A stretch of 14,479 bases of DNA, taken from assembly GCA_002440085.1 (NCBI GenBank), contig DJRM01000091.1:1-14479 (forward strand). Direction: 5' to 3'. This document shows, piece after piece, positions 1 to 6,287 of this stretch. The notes below the pieces were generated by a model. It saw nothing but the letters and a program-made list of their open reading frames with translations, was not told the origin of the DNA and ran no database searches. This stretch comes from Bacteroidales bacterium UBA6360 (lineage in GTDB: Bacteria > Bacteroidota > Bacteroidia > Bacteroidales > UBA932). Position 1 is the stretch's first letter. Every line of letters begins with the position of its first letter. The position numbers and the translations under genes are program-made.

Positions 1-1123
1 TAAGGATGAGGTTCAGCACGATGGTGAGCACAGAAATCAGCAGGAGCGGACCGCAGAGACCATAGCTGATGGCTATGAAAATCACGCCGGCGCCCACTTC
101 GCCCCGGGTGAACATTCCGATTGAGAGGGCGAGCCTCTCGCTGAACTTGCGGTCGCGGTAGAACGCCAGAGGCATGAGCTTTCCGATGTTCGATAGCAGG
201 GAGACGACGAGCACGTGGACGGCAATCATGCCCCAGGACATCATCGGAAGCGACGCCGTCACCGAGTCCGGGTTCGCCGGCTGCGAGTTCATGTCAATCC
301 CGACGAACTGCGGCATGCTCACGCCGACAAGGAACATGAAGAGATATGAAATCGCCGTCGCGACGTTCGTCTCCGTCTTCGACTCTATATGCTGCGGCTT
401 CATGACCATTCCGAGGATGAACGCCGGGAGCAGGACCTCGATGTGTATGCCCTCGTGCATGCCGAGATAGTATTCGGAGACGTGATATATTCCCTGGGTG
501 AAGGCGATGACGATGACGGAATAGCCGAGAATTGCCTTCCAGTCCTGCCTCATGCCATATTTTCCCATCTGCTTCCACCCGAAGACAAGGAGGAACATGA
601 CAATGACGAGTATCACGCCCATCTGCCACTTCATCCCTATCATGAATACCTGAAGCGGAATCATCAGGAGTATGGTGTCGAGGTCGTCGAAAATCGCGAG
701 TACCTGGATCTTCCTATACATCCAGCTTGATTTCAGACGAAGGGCGGCAAGCATCGTGAAGAGGATTCCCGCAGACGTCGGTGCCGCGAAACGGCTTATG
801 AGCAGGGTTTCCTTCCAGAGGTCGCCGCTCCCCCATTCGCAGGACGGGAAGAGTACGAAAACGTAGTAGAGCGCGATGAGAATCCACGGCATCGCGGCTG
901 CGACCATGGCGACGAAATAGTCGAGCGCGTAGGATCTCCACCGCGTCTTGTCAATTTCAAACTCACGCCCGACGTTTATCATTATGAACGCGAGGCAGAT
1001 GTAGAGGAATATGTCCGTCACTACCTTAACTGAATGGGTAGCGTCACCGGCAAGAAAAGGAAGAACCTGCGAAACAGCAAGCCCCACAAGGAGAAAGACA
1101 GAAAAGGAGAGAACTTTCTTCAT
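1..1123 (-). CDS. Cation (Na+):proton antiporter, 3' end beyond the window
   Basis: I read this gene by reverse translation from the ATG at 1121-1123; 374 codons stay open to the left edge, so the C-terminus is missing. The protein starts MKKVLSFSVFLLVGLAVSQ and is a chain of hydrophobic segments, as expected for an inner-membrane exchanger of about 10-13 helices. Features typical of Bacteroidales sodium:proton antiporters include a helix starting SRFAAPTSAGILFTML (about residue 110), the acidic motif LAIFDDLDTILL (about 140) and a late FTRGEVGAGVIF motif. The paired Asp/Glu residues inside membrane segments are the likely ion-binding sites. The start fits because an A-rich leader and a -7 box lie upstream. 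It reads in the same direction as the next gene but has its own promoter, so it is probably a separate unit. Family assignment (CPA-type antiporter) is good; ion specificity is not visible. Confidence 0.85.
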   Translation of the reverse strand, partial: MKKVLSFSVFLLVGLAVSQVLPFLAGDATHSVKVVTDIFLYICLAFIMINVGREFEIDKTRWRSYALDYFVAMVAAAMPWILIALYYVFVLFPSCEWGSGDLWKETLLISRFAAPTSAGILFTMLAALRLKSSWMYRKIQVLAIFDDLDTILLMIPLQVFMIGMKWQMGVILVIVMFLLVFGWKQMGKYGMRQDWKAILGYSVIVIAFTQGIYHVSEYYLGMHEGIHIEVLLPAFILGMVMKPQHIESKTETNVATAISYLFMFLVGVSMPQFVGIDMNSQPANPDSVTASLPMMSWGMIAVHVLVVSLLSNIGKLMPLAFYRDRKFSERLALSIGMFTRGEVGAGVIFIAISYGLCGPLLLISVLTIVLNLIL

Positions 1124-1173
1124 CAGAGGATATTTTGTTACGCCAAAGCCTAAACCGCTTACACTTTGGGGCT

Positions 1174-1205
1174 GCAAATATACAAAAATGCCGTAAATCA
1201 GGCAA
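1174..1205 (-). promoter_or_regulatory. Bacteroidota-type promoter for the antiporter gene
   Basis: On the minus strand a -7 box TATATTTGC (1174-1182) is preceded after exactly 19 bases by TTGC (1202-1205), close to the group consensus TTTG-N19-TAnnTTTG. The -7 box lies about 50 bases before the antiporter ATG. Confidence 0.6.
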
Positions 1206-1291
1206 TATTCATAACTGCCGTGCCACTGAACGTTTTGGAAACAGCGCGGCACCGGTCGTGACTGAGATTCACGAACATTGTGGAATCAGAA

Positions 1292-1978
1292 CTACAAATT
1301 CCTTATTTTGAAGATGTTGTAGGAAATTCCATTGTCGTCGGCGCTGTCGCCCTCGTGCCTCTTGAGGGCGCGGACCACACGGACGGTGACGGGAAGGGCG
1401 ATGATTTCATACACGGTCTTGAGGAAAACCTGCCAAAGCATCATCTTGGGAAGTTCGGCGGCCGGAATGACGCCGAGGAAGGCTATCGGGAAGAATATGA
1501 GGCTGTCGAAGCCCTCGCCGGCCACAGTGCTGAGGATTGCCCGCAAGGAAAAGCGCCTCTCTCCGTCGCGGAGCTTCATCTTGCTCATGACGAAAGCGTT
1601 GGCAAACGAACCGGCTATGAATGCGACGAATGACGCTGCGGCTATGCGCGGGGCAAGACCGAAGATGGAGTGGAACCCCGCCTGGTTGTCCCAGTAGGGT
1701 GCGGGAGGAATGACGTCGCAGAGCGCGCCCATGGCGACGACGAAGAAATTCATCGCGAAACCGGTCCAGATGAGAAGACGCGCCTTGCCGTAGCCCCAGA
1801 CCTCGCACACACAGTCATTGATGATGTAACTTATCGGAAAGACCAGAAGGCCGCCCGTCAATGAAATCGGGCCGACTGCGATTTGCTTTGTTTCGAGAAG
1901 GTTTGCCGTGATGAGACAGACACAGAAGAGGATGCTGAAAAGCAGGAACAGCACACTCACGTTTTTTTGTGAACGCAT
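1292..1978 (-). CDS. yhhQ: Queuosine-precursor transporter, YhhQ/QPTR family
   Basis: 228-aa multi-spanning membrane protein of the YhhQ (DUF165, VUT) family, whose characterised members import queuosine precursors (preQ0/preQ1) for tRNA modification. Family marks visible: helix 1 followed by TANLLETKQI, then GGLLVFPISYIINDCVCEVWGYGKAR, WTGFAMNFF, and later AGEGFDSLIFFPIAF with the conserved E..DS. About six hydrophobic segments are present, and the length is usual for the family. I chose the ATG at 1976-1978. The frame extends eight codons upstream to a TTG, but that stretch is the 3' side of the leader stem and is more likely untranslated. The gene has its own promoter (2083-2114) and a structured leader. 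It probably lets the cell salvage queuosine intermediates, though no other queuosine gene is in the window to confirm this. Confidence 0.9.
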   Translation of the reverse strand: MRSQKNVSVLFLLFSILFCVCLITANLLETKQIAVGPISLTGGLLVFPISYIINDCVCEVWGYGKARLLIWTGFAMNFFVVAMGALCDVIPPAPYWDNQAGFHSIFGLAPRIAAASFVAFIAGSFANAFVMSKMKLRDGERRFSLRAILSTVAGEGFDSLIFFPIAFLGVIPAAELPKMMLWQVFLKTVYEIIALPVTVRVVRALKRHEGDSADDNGISYNIFKIRNL

Positions 1979-2078
1979 AAATCTTGTTTTTAGAGGTTTC
2001 AACTACTCCGGGTATATTCCCGCCCGGTAGCCATCATGGTGGTAAACCCCTGACAGCCCCGGGATAATATTTCAAAAG
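1979..2078 (-). promoter_or_regulatory. Structured mRNA leader of the queuosine-precursor transporter, riboswitch candidate
   Basis: In the transcript (minus strand) AGGGGUUU (from 2044-2051) can pair with AAACCUCU (from 1992-1999), an 8-bp stem with one G-U. This stem closes a junction holding two more hairpins: CCAUGAUGG (2031-2039), and a stem formed by CUAC/GUAG and CGGG/CCCG (2003-2030). The tail after the closing stem is A-rich (UAAAAACAAG) and runs straight into the start codon, so closing the stem could control access to the start. YhhQ-family genes are known targets of preQ1 riboswitches in other bacteria. The primary sequence does not match the preQ1-I, -II or -III consensus as I remember them, so identity is open. 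Confidence 0.45.
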
Positions 2079-2082
2079 CGGC

Positions 2083-2114
2083 GCGAAGTTACGGATATTT
2101 TTGATATTTTCAAA
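2083..2114 (-). promoter_or_regulatory. Bacteroidota-type promoter for the queuosine-precursor transporter
   Basis: On the minus strand TTTG (2111-2114), a 19-base spacer and TAACTTCGC (2083-2091) match the TTTG-N19-TAnnTTTG consensus with one mismatch. Transcription would begin near 2077, giving a leader of about 100 bases before the ATG at 1978. Confidence 0.65.
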
Positions 2115-2211
2115 TTACTCCGACACGACGGACACTGGACGGGCACATGATTCCGAACACCGCAATCGCAACAATTCATAACAAAGGCATACTCATCTGC
2201 CGATGATGCGA

Positions 2212-2220
2212 TACTTTTGC
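2212..2220 (+). promoter_or_regulatory. -7 promoter box for the 57-aa peptide and ThrE-like genes
   Basis: TACTTTTGC matches TAnnTTTGC and lies 20 bases before the ATG of the 57-aa reading frame, so the leader would be short. No clear TTTG is found at the expected distance upstream. It may drive the whole unit 2241-3878. Confidence 0.45.
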
Positions 2221-2240
2221 AGCGTTAAAATTATAGAATT

Positions 2241-2414
2241 ATGGATTTGTTTCTTCACTTTGCAAGCTGCATGAACTCAAATGCTCAGTTCATCATAATC
2301 GTTTGCCTCGCGGCAGTCGTTGCAGTTCCAGTTCTCGGATGGCTGATTAAGGAAAACCACAAGCATCACGTAATCACTTGGGACAGCCTTGACAGCAACC
2401 ACTACCTCGACTGA
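2241..2414 (+). CDS. Small single-span membrane peptide, 57 aa, unknown function
   Basis: An uninterrupted frame from ATG 2241 to TGA 2412-2414 encodes 57 residues: a short amphipathic start (MDLFLHFASCMNSNAQ), one transmembrane stretch at about residues 17-36 (FIIIVCLAAVVAVPVLGWLI) and a polar His-containing tail (KENHKHHVITWDSLDSNHYLD). I do not recognise the family. Evidence that it is real: a good -7 box 20 bases upstream, an A-rich leader (AAAATTATAGAATT) and no competing gene. It is followed 46 bases later by the start of the ThrE-like gene on the same strand, so it is probably the first cistron of that unit. It could be a small regulator or accessory subunit of the exporter. A short inverted repeat, AGAAACT then AGTTTCT, lies at 2414-2428 between them but lacks a T tract and is not a convincing terminator. 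Confidence 0.5.
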   Translation: MDLFLHFASCMNSNAQFIIIVCLAAVVAVPVLGWLIKENHKHHVITWDSLDSNHYLD

Positions 2415-2460
2415 GAAACTGAGTTTCTGAGGCGTGTTTGACCGAAGATTGATGCATAAT

Positions 2461-3288
2461 ATGAAAAAAGTTGAAAACAAAAGTGTTACTGCCAATAACA
2501 CATTAGTTACAACACCTACACATGAACACCTTAAGGGATTGTGCAGGTTTTTGTCCGAATATGCCGCCAAACTGCTTTCTAGCGGAACGACGACCATCAG
2601 GACAGAGAAGAATGTGGTGCGGATTGCCGAGTCATACGGAGCTTTGGCTGATTTTGCAGTGCTCCCGAACGAGATAATGCTGACCCTTTGGGACGGCAAC
2701 CGGGAGCACTCATACACGGTGAACTGCAAAATCAGCGAAACGTCACTGAACTTCGACGCGATAACACGGCTGAGCGCGCTGAGCTGGAGAATCTCCGACG
2801 AGCGGCTGCCGCTTGAGAGCGCATGGAAGGAATACGAGGAAATCCTGAAGATTCCGCGTCTGAAATTTCCGCTTGTGACCTTCCTCGTCGGCTGTGCCAA
2901 CGCATCCTTCTGCCGCCTGTTCAACGGCGACTGGATTTCCATGGCAATCGTTTTCACGGCGACCGTCTGCGGATTCTACCTCAAGCACGAGATGGTTGTA
3001 AGGCAGGGACTCAATGTCCAGCTCGCCGTCATCGCATCAAGTTGCCTATCGGCGATCATAAGCTGTTCCGGCTATGTCTTCGGGCTGGGCACGACTCCGG
3101 ACATCGCCCTCGCCACCAGCGTACTGTGGCTCGTGCCAGGCATTCCTTTCATCAACGCGATGAGCGACCTCATCTACGGGCACTACGTCTGCTGTCTCAG
3201 CCGCTTCATCCAGGCAATCATCACCACGGTTTCCCTTTCGCTCGGACTCTGCCTCGCGCTGATGATAATGCAGATCAACTATGTTTAG
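2461..3288 (+). CDS. Threonine/serine exporter ThrE family, YjjP-like N-terminal half
   Basis: 275-aa protein of the ThrE/YjjP family (PF06738 type). Residues 1 to about 120 form a soluble domain (SEYAAKLLSSGTTTIRTEKNVVRIAESYG). It is followed by about five membrane helices from residue 135, ending with the family signature LVPGIPFINAMSDLIYGHY near residue 230. In E. coli, YjjP and YjjB together form a succinate exporter; in Corynebacterium a single fused ThrE exports threonine and serine. The substrate here is unknown. The frame can be opened at GTG 2434 or ATG 2452. I chose ATG 2461 because MKKVENKS follows it, but 2452 is possible. Its partner half follows after 92 bases, and a 57-aa membrane peptide precedes it, so the three probably form one transcript. 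Confidence 0.85.
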   Translation: MKKVENKSVTANNTLVTTPTHEHLKGLCRFLSEYAAKLLSSGTTTIRTEKNVVRIAESYGALADFAVLPNEIMLTLWDGNREHSYTVNCKISETSLNFDAITRLSALSWRISDERLPLESAWKEYEEILKIPRLKFPLVTFLVGCANASFCRLFNGDWISMAIVFTATVCGFYLKHEMVVRQGLNVQLAVIASSCLSAIISCSGYVFGLGTTPDIALATSVLWLVPGIPFINAMSDLIYGHYVCCLSRFIQAIITTVSLSLGLCLALMIMQINYV

Positions 3289-3335
3289 AGCTCGGAAGCC
3301 GCACTCAGGAAGCCACACCCGGGAAACCACGTTCA

Positions 3336-3380
3336 TTAAAAGGGAACACGTTAAAAGAAAACACGTTAAAAGAGAACACG
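3336..3380 (+). repeat. Three 15-bp tandem repeats abutting the start codon of the YjjB-like gene
   Basis: Units TTAAAAGGGAACACG (3336-3350), TTAAAAGAAAACACG (3351-3365) and TTAAAAGAGAACACG (3366-3380) run directly into ATG 3381. Each unit carries a purine-rich AAAAGRRAA core that could act as the ribosome site. The units are a multiple of three bases and contain no stop in the frame of the downstream gene. Confidence 0.9.
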
Positions 3381-3878
3381 ATGATTGATTTTACAATTCC
3401 ACTTGCAATTATTTCAGACGGATTGTTCGCGGCGATAGCGGCAATCGGTTTCGGCAGCATAAGCAACATTTCAAGGAACAGCTTTATCGGCTGCGCCATA
3501 CTCGCGGCGACCGGGCACATGACGAGGTTCGTCCTCATGGAATATTTCGGAGTCCACATCGTTCAGGCCAGTTTCTTCGCCGGGCTCGCGATAGGGATGC
3601 TGTCCCTCCCGGTGGCAAAGTGGCGCAGATGCCCCGTCGAGGCGCTGTCATTCCCGGCCCTGCTCCCGATGATTCCGGGAATGTATGCCTACAGGGCGGT
3701 GAACGCGCTGGTGCTTGCAATAATGGCGTCCGGTGAGGAGACATTCTCCCACTACCGCAACGTATTCCACTACAATGCGCTCATCTGCCTCATAGCCATC
3801 GTACTGATGGTGCTGGCGACGATGATTCCGATATTTATCTTCAGAAAGTTTTCCTTCTCCGTAACGCGGGGCGAATAA
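3381..3878 (+). CDS. Threonine/serine exporter family, YjjB-like C-terminal half
   Basis: 165-aa integral membrane protein of the YjjB/ThrE C-terminal family (DUF3815, PF12821 type), with about five helices. The central signature is SFPALLPMIPGMYAYRAVNAL (about residues 92-112). Length and composition match YjjB. It should pair with the YjjP-like protein encoded just upstream to make one exporter, which is a single chain in actinobacteria. I chose ATG 3381: the longer frame leading into it is a shadow of the upstream gene, and the family fold starts at MIDFTIPLAIISDG. The start codon sits directly after three 15-bp repeats that probably supply its ribosome-binding region. A long hairpin (3897-3956) follows the stop by about 20 bases. 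Confidence 0.85.
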   Translation: MIDFTIPLAIISDGLFAAIAAIGFGSISNISRNSFIGCAILAATGHMTRFVLMEYFGVHIVQASFFAGLAIGMLSLPVAKWRRCPVEALSFPALLPMIPGMYAYRAVNALVLAIMASGEETFSHYRNVFHYNALICLIAIVLMVLATMIPIFIFRKFSFSVTRGE

Positions 3879-3896
3879 AAAGCGGTCTGCTTCGTT

Positions 3897-3956
3897 GCGA
3901 AAGCCATCGAAATCCTCACAACCGACAAGGTTGCTCCGGTTTCGATGGCTTTGCGC
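3897..3956 (+). terminator. Long hairpin after the exporter genes, possible transcript end
   Basis: AAAGCCATCGAAA (3900-3912) and TTTCGATGGCTTT (3940-3952) form a 13-bp perfect stem, extended by GCG/CGC at the base. A second small hairpin, CAACC-gacaa-GGTTG (3919-3933), sits inside the loop. It starts about 18 bases after the YjjB-like stop. A T-rich stretch (ATCTTTTTCTTC) follows only about 15 bases later, so intrinsic termination is plausible but not textbook. It may instead protect the 3' end of the mRNA. Confidence 0.45.
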
Positions 3957-4050
3957 GCCTTGCATCCCATCTTTTTCTTCATTCCCTCCCACCCAAAAGT
4001 ATTTCTCAGATAAAAAATTGAGAAGAATGGGTTTGCCTTATATTGGAGAT

Positions 4051-4090
4051 AAAAAAAAGACCGCTGAGATTCTCGCGAAGTTCAGCGGTC
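4051..4090 (-). terminator. Rho-independent terminator for the 49-aa peptide gene
   Basis: Read on the minus strand, GACCGCTGA (from 4082-4090) and TCAGCGGTC (from 4059-4067) form a 9-bp GC-rich stem with a 14-base loop. It is followed at once by eight T residues (plus-strand A at 4051-4058). It lies 57 bases downstream of the stop of the 49-aa gene at 4148. On the plus strand there is no T tract. Confidence 0.75.
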
Positions 4091-4147
4091 CGAAAAATTA
4101 ATGCATATAAAAGTACAGTTGAAAACAGTACATATGGTCAAGAAAAG

Positions 4148-4297
4148 TTATTCAGTAACTATGTCCTTTATTTTCCGCACATTGACCCGATGATTTCTGG
4201 CCTCAACACTCTTGAGACGTCTCATTTTGTCGAATGCGGTGAAAATGCTTCCTGCCACACAGAGGGCAACCAGAACGAAAAATACCGTGAGTTTCAT
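4148..4297 (-). CDS. Small membrane peptide, 49 aa, unknown function
   Basis: A frame from ATG 4295-4297 to the stop at 4148 encodes 49 residues. An N-terminal hydrophobic segment (MKLTVFFVLVALCVAGSIFTAF) is followed by a very basic tail with KMRRLKSVEARNHRVNVRKIKD. This looks like a single-span peptide with a cytoplasmic, positively charged end. The frame extends further upstream, but the A-rich leader (GGAAATAAAAACAATACAGCT) and the promoter place the start here. The gene is a self-contained unit: promoter 4330-4361, then about 60 bases downstream a strong terminator (4051-4090). I do not recognise the family. The hydrophobic-plus-basic pattern is shared with type I toxins and with small inner-membrane regulators, but no antisense RNA was identified. 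Confidence 0.55.
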   Translation of the reverse strand: MKLTVFFVLVALCVAGSIFTAFDKMRRLKSVEARNHRVNVRKIKDIVTE

Positions 4298-4329
4298 AGC
4301 TGTATTGTTTTTATTTCCTAAATCGTGGT

Positions 4330-4361
4330 GCAAAATTATCGAGGTTTGCAAAGATTGGAAA
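4330..4361 (-). promoter_or_regulatory. Bacteroidota-type promoter for the 49-aa peptide gene
   Basis: On the minus strand a -7 box TAATTTTGC (4330-4338) is preceded after 19 bases by TTTC (4358-4361), one base off TTTG. The -7 box is 33 bases from the ATG. Confidence 0.6.
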
Positions 4362-4430
4362 GCGTTGGTTATGAAACATACAAATATCGGCAATCGCCTT
4401 CCGTCGCCTCGAAAATCTGGAAATATTCAT

Positions 4431-4439
4431 TAACTTCGC
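4431..4439 (+). promoter_or_regulatory. Candidate -7 box for menA
   Basis: TAACTTCGC is identical to the -7 box of the queuosine-precursor transporter and differs from TAnnTTTGC at one base. No TTTG is found 19-21 bases upstream. The implied leader of about 80 bases contains a small hairpin, CCGAAA (4471-4476) with TTTCGG (4484-4489). Confidence 0.35.
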
Positions 4440-4522
4440 GGAGTTTTCGTCGAATCCGGGGATATGTTTACCGAAAACCGGGATTTCGGGGATATACGGA
4501 TGCATATAATTAAGGAACAGAG

Positions 4523-5428
4523 ATGAAAAAGTTCAAATATTACGTAAAATCGGCGAGGCTGCGCACATTGCCGCTATCGCTTGCGGGAATAATAACGGGA
4601 ATCGGACTCGCAGCGGCAGACTACCGGATTGGCTGGGGAACGGCCGCCCTGGTCGCGCTGACTGCCGTATGCCTTCAGATCCTGTCAAACGTGTCAAATG
4701 AATATGGAGACTACATCAGCGGGACGGACGGCGACGACAGGCAGGGACCGAACTACTCCAAGGGACACCTGAGCGACAGAGACTATCGCGGAATGGTCGC
4801 GTTCTGGGCGGTGATGAGCTGCATTTCCGGAGCCGCTATGGTCTATTGCTCCTACGGGACATTTCTCGCCCTTGAGCCGATTCTGCTTCTGCTTCTCGGA
4901 GCCTCGGCCGTGATGGCGGCGATGAGATACACGCTCGGGCGTCATCCCTATGGCTACAGCGGACACGGAGACATCGCCGTGTTCACCTTCTTCGGAATCG
5001 TGTCGGTGCTCGGGGCCTATTTCGTGGTCGCGCACGAAATTCCGTCGTTCTATCTCCTGCTCCCGGCATCTGCAATCGGGCTATTCAGTGTGGGAGTGCT
5101 GAACATCAATAACATCCGCGACATGAAAACGGACGCGGCGACGAGAGTCACCGTCGCGATAAGGCTCGGAGAAAGGAACGCGAGGATATATCAGACTCTG
5201 CTGATTGCCGGAGGATGGGCGCTGCTGCTCGGCTATGTATTCGGATGCAGGATGTTCGACTGGCGGCACTGTCTGTTTCTTGCGACGCTTCCGCTCTACG
5301 TCATCCACATCATCGGAGTCTGGAAGCACCGAGACCATGCCCTTGACAAGTACCTCCCTATGCTGGTCATGGGGACTTTTGTACTCGCGGTTCTTCTTGC
5401 GGTCGGGTTCACGATGTATTTGTGGTAG
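4523..5428 (+). CDS. menA: 1,4-dihydroxy-2-naphthoate polyprenyltransferase MenA
   Basis: 301-aa integral membrane prenyltransferase of the UbiA superfamily. It attaches the polyprenyl tail to 1,4-dihydroxy-2-naphthoate to give demethylmenaquinone. The two aspartate-rich motifs that bind Mg-diphosphate are present: NVSNEYGDYISGTDGDD (about residues 56-72) and NINNIRDMKTDAATR (about 193-207). The N-terminal VKSARLRTLPLSLAGIITG is typical of MenA, and eight or nine hydrophobic helices fit the fold. Length is usual. ATG 4523 follows an A-rich leader (ATAATTAAGGAACAGAG) with a weak AGGAA ribosome site. The next step of the same pathway, menG, lies downstream but on the opposite strand, so the two are not co-transcribed. 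The pathway implies menaquinone-based respiration. Confidence 0.95.
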   Translation: MKKFKYYVKSARLRTLPLSLAGIITGIGLAAADYRIGWGTAALVALTAVCLQILSNVSNEYGDYISGTDGDDRQGPNYSKGHLSDRDYRGMVAFWAVMSCISGAAMVYCSYGTFLALEPILLLLLGASAVMAAMRYTLGRHPYGYSGHGDIAVFTFFGIVSVLGAYFVVAHEIPSFYLLLPASAIGLFSVGVLNINNIRDMKTDAATRVTVAIRLGERNARIYQTLLIAGGWALLLGYVFGCRMFDWRHCLFLATLPLYVIHIIGVWKHRDHALDKYLPMLVMGTFVLAVLLAVGFTMYLW

Positions 5429-5444
5429 TTTCAATGCGCAAAGA

Positions 5445-5465
5445 CCTCTCACTTCGTTCGAGAGG
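5445..5465. terminator. Weak hairpin at the menA/menG convergence
   Basis: CCTCTC (5445-5450) pairs with GAGAGG (5460-5465), which is also the core of the first tandem repeat. On the menG strand the hairpin is followed by TCTTTGC, a weak T tract. The same arm could pair with GAGAGG in any of the three repeat units. Confidence 0.3.
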
Positions 5466-5516
5466 ACAGAATGGATTTCGAGAGGACAGAATGGGGTTCG
5501 AGAGGACAGAGCGGAT
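5457..5516 (+). repeat. Three 20-bp tandem repeats between menA and menG
   Basis: Three consecutive units of the form TTCGAGAGGACAGAATGGAT (5457-5476, 5477-5496, 5497-5516) are followed by a fourth TTCG. Differences are confined to the last six bases (ATGGAT, ATGGGG, GCGGAT). The array fills much of the 121-base gap between the two convergent stop codons and encodes no obvious protein. Confidence 0.9.
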
Positions 5517-5549
5517 TTCGCGATGATTCTCTTGGCGGTTGCTGAGGGA

Positions 5550-6287
5550 TTACTTCTCGGCGACATACATACGGCAGATGCCAAACGTGAGAGGTGTATG
5601 CCTGACGGAACTGAAGCCGCAGGACGACAGGATGGTCTTGAAGCGCTTGGGAAGGGGGAAATTCAGAACAGAGGCCGGGAGATAGCGGTAGGCCGCCTTG
5701 TCGCCGCTGACCCTGCCGCCGATCCATGGCAGAATCTTCAGAAAATACAGCTTGTACAGCGCAAGAAGCAGCCTGTTCTGAGGCACGGAAAGCTCAAGAA
5801 TCACCAGACGGCCTCCCGGCTTGAGCACGCGGAGAATCTCACGCAGCCCCTGTTCCAAATGCTCAAAGTTCCTTACTCCGAACCCCACGCACACGCCGTC
5901 GAAGCTGTCATCGGCGAACTCCAGCGCCTCACAGTCTCCTTTCAGCAGCTCAATCCGGCCGTCGAGGCCGAGCCTCGCCACCTTCTCGCGCCCCCCGGCA
6001 AGCATTCCGTCCGAGAGGTCGATGCCCGTAATCCGCGCGTTCTTCGAGCGTCTCGCCACGGCAATCGAAAAGTCCCCCGTCCCGCAGGCGACATCAAGTA
6101 TATGAAAATCAGCATCTTTCGGCAGAAGTTTCCGCACGGCGCGACGGCGCCATATCTTGTCAATGTTCAGCGAAAGTATATGGTTCAGAGCGTCATATTC
6201 CGGAGCGATGCTGTCAAACATCTTCTCCACGGCTTCCTTTTTCGGCATATCGTGAGCGGTGTCACCGGGACAGCCATCTGACAACAT
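5550..6287 (-). CDS. menG: Demethylmenaquinone methyltransferase MenG/UbiE
   Basis: SAM-dependent class I methyltransferase that converts demethylmenaquinone to menaquinone, the last step of the pathway. Visible motifs: KMFDSIAPEYDALNHILSLNID near the N-terminus; the SAM-binding loop ILDVACGTGDFS; the acidic end of strand 2, ITGIDLSDGML; GVRNFEHLEQGLREILRVLKPGG; and the family signature DKAAYRYLPASV near the C-terminus. From the ATG at 6285-6287 the protein is 245 aa, close to relatives. A start at 6246-6248 (MPKKEAVEKMFD, 232 aa) is also possible. The longer frame, opening at 6377, would run through the promoter and is rejected. It converges with menA and diverges from the CobW-family gene. 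Confidence 0.93.
   Translation of the reverse strand: MLSDGCPGDTAHDMPKKEAVEKMFDSIAPEYDALNHILSLNIDKIWRRRAVRKLLPKDADFHILDVACGTGDFSIAVARRSKNARITGIDLSDGMLAGGREKVARLGLDGRIELLKGDCEALEFADDSFDGVCVGFGVRNFEHLEQGLREILRVLKPGGRLVILELSVPQNRLLLALYKLYFLKILPWIGGRVSGDKAAYRYLPASVLNFPLPKRFKTILSSCGFSSVRHTPLTFGICRMYVAEK

Noticed and set aside
1218..1255. An imperfect hairpin (CCGTGCC with GGCACCGG) after the queuosine-precursor transporter gene.
   Set aside because: The stem has a bulge and a long loop and no T tract follows, so a terminator cannot be supported.
4027..4101. A 24-codon frame (MGLPYIGDKKKTAEILAKFSGPKN) with a run of eight A that looks like a slippery site.
   Set aside because: It coincides with the minus-strand terminator hairpin and its T tract, which explain the sequence better; no promoter or conservation evidence.
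4101..4509. The 10-base direct repeat ATGCATATAA at 4101-4110 and 4500-4509 flanking the 49-aa peptide unit, like a target-site duplication.
   Set aside because: It is short and A/T-rich, and there are no inverted ends or transposase inside; chance is likely.
4325..4513. A 62-codon plus-strand frame starting GTG just before menA.
   Set aside because: It runs through the minus-strand promoter and the candidate menA promoter, has a biased Arg/Tyr/Ser composition and no membrane or domain features.
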